Source of the DNA: Chryseobacterium sp. E1 | Lineage (GTDB): Bacteria > Bacteroidota > Bacteroidia > Flavobacteriales > Weeksellaceae | Length of the DNA stretch: 64,000 nt | Direction: 5' to 3' | Assembly: GCA_019203745.1 (NCBI GenBank) | Contig: CP078104.1 | Span: 806,001 to 870,000, forward strand | In this document: one piece after another, positions 63,970 through 64,000 of the stretch | Layout of the letters: every line of letters begins with the position of its first letter | Position numbering within the stretch: position 1 is the first letter of the stretch | Made by a program: the position numbers and the translations under genes | The notes under the pieces: model-generated | Databases searched by the model: none | What the model saw: only the letters and a program-made list of their open reading frames with translations | What the model was told of the DNA's origin: nothing

Positions 63970-64000
63970 TTTAAAATCCTGACAGAAATTTTCTTAGAAA

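Overview
The window looks like a chromosomal segment of a flavobacterium of the Chryseobacterium type (Bacteroidota, Weeksellaceae). The evidence is: type IX secretion C-terminal sorting domains of both kinds, choice-of-anchor L surface proteins, an archaeal/eukaryal-like prolyl-tRNA synthetase, a DnaE polymerase with a fused N-terminal exonuclease, start sites without Shine-Dalgarno sequences, and TAnnTTTG-type promoter elements. The genus is inferred from protein style; no database search was possible.

The dominant technical feature is sequence quality. I can place about 86 single-base frame breaks. Almost all sit in short homopolymers, and most are one base too few. They hit essential genes (dnaE, proS, grpE, dnaJ, prfC, rnz). 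Correcting them restores proteins of normal length, so I annotate each gene over its whole span and list the break points. They are best read as read/assembly errors, not pseudogenes.

Layout. 1-5445: two tandem giant secreted adhesin-like proteins. 5652-9414 (minus): DUF1003-like coiled-coil protein, TIGR02757 protein, ribonuclease Z, XTP/ITP pyrophosphatase, CPBP protease. 9510-12637 (plus): a tandem pair of paralogous membrane proteins, then prfC. 12694-13525: a long tandem non-coding repeat. 13751-18505: DUF4349 lipoprotein, small membrane protein, acyl-CoA dehydrogenase and long-chain acyl-CoA ligase. 18900-23149: a two-gene unit (Nif3-like plus cysteine-less zinc-ribbon protein), a secreted protein, a potassium channel and a tiny membrane protein. 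23149-31343 (minus): a fibronectin-rich T9SS protein and dnaE. 31704-36975: fused alpha/beta E1 of a 2-oxoacid dehydrogenase, bestrophin, and a divergent Lrp regulator / Met-Cys PLP enzyme pair. 37045-39984 (minus): glycosyltransferase, two small related proteins, RlmL-type methyltransferase. 40123-41569: methyltransferase and ZIP transporter. 41629-44190: outer membrane porin-like protein and a Gly-rich lipoprotein. 44334-50620 (plus): proS, DUF937-OmpA protein, mntH, grpE, dnaJ. 50732-59318: mostly minus-strand genes, including a delta-60-repeat T9SS protein, DUF808, DedA, prfB, an oxidoreductase and an AAA ATPase, plus a plus-strand esterase. 59436-61938: an ABC exporter and an ExbD-reminiscent membrane protein. 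62094-62254: a MITE-like inverted-repeat element. 62356-63969 (minus): MsrA-MsrB fusion, a 30-residue peptide and a DUF417 protein.

Functional themes are protein quality control and oxidative repair (GrpE, DnaJ, MsrAB), translation (ProS, RF2, RF3, RlmL), metal uptake (MntH, ZIP), fatty-acid and branched-chain metabolism (acyl-CoA ligase, dehydrogenase, E1), and T9SS surface display. I saw no tRNA, rRNA, CRISPR array, prophage or complete insertion sequence.
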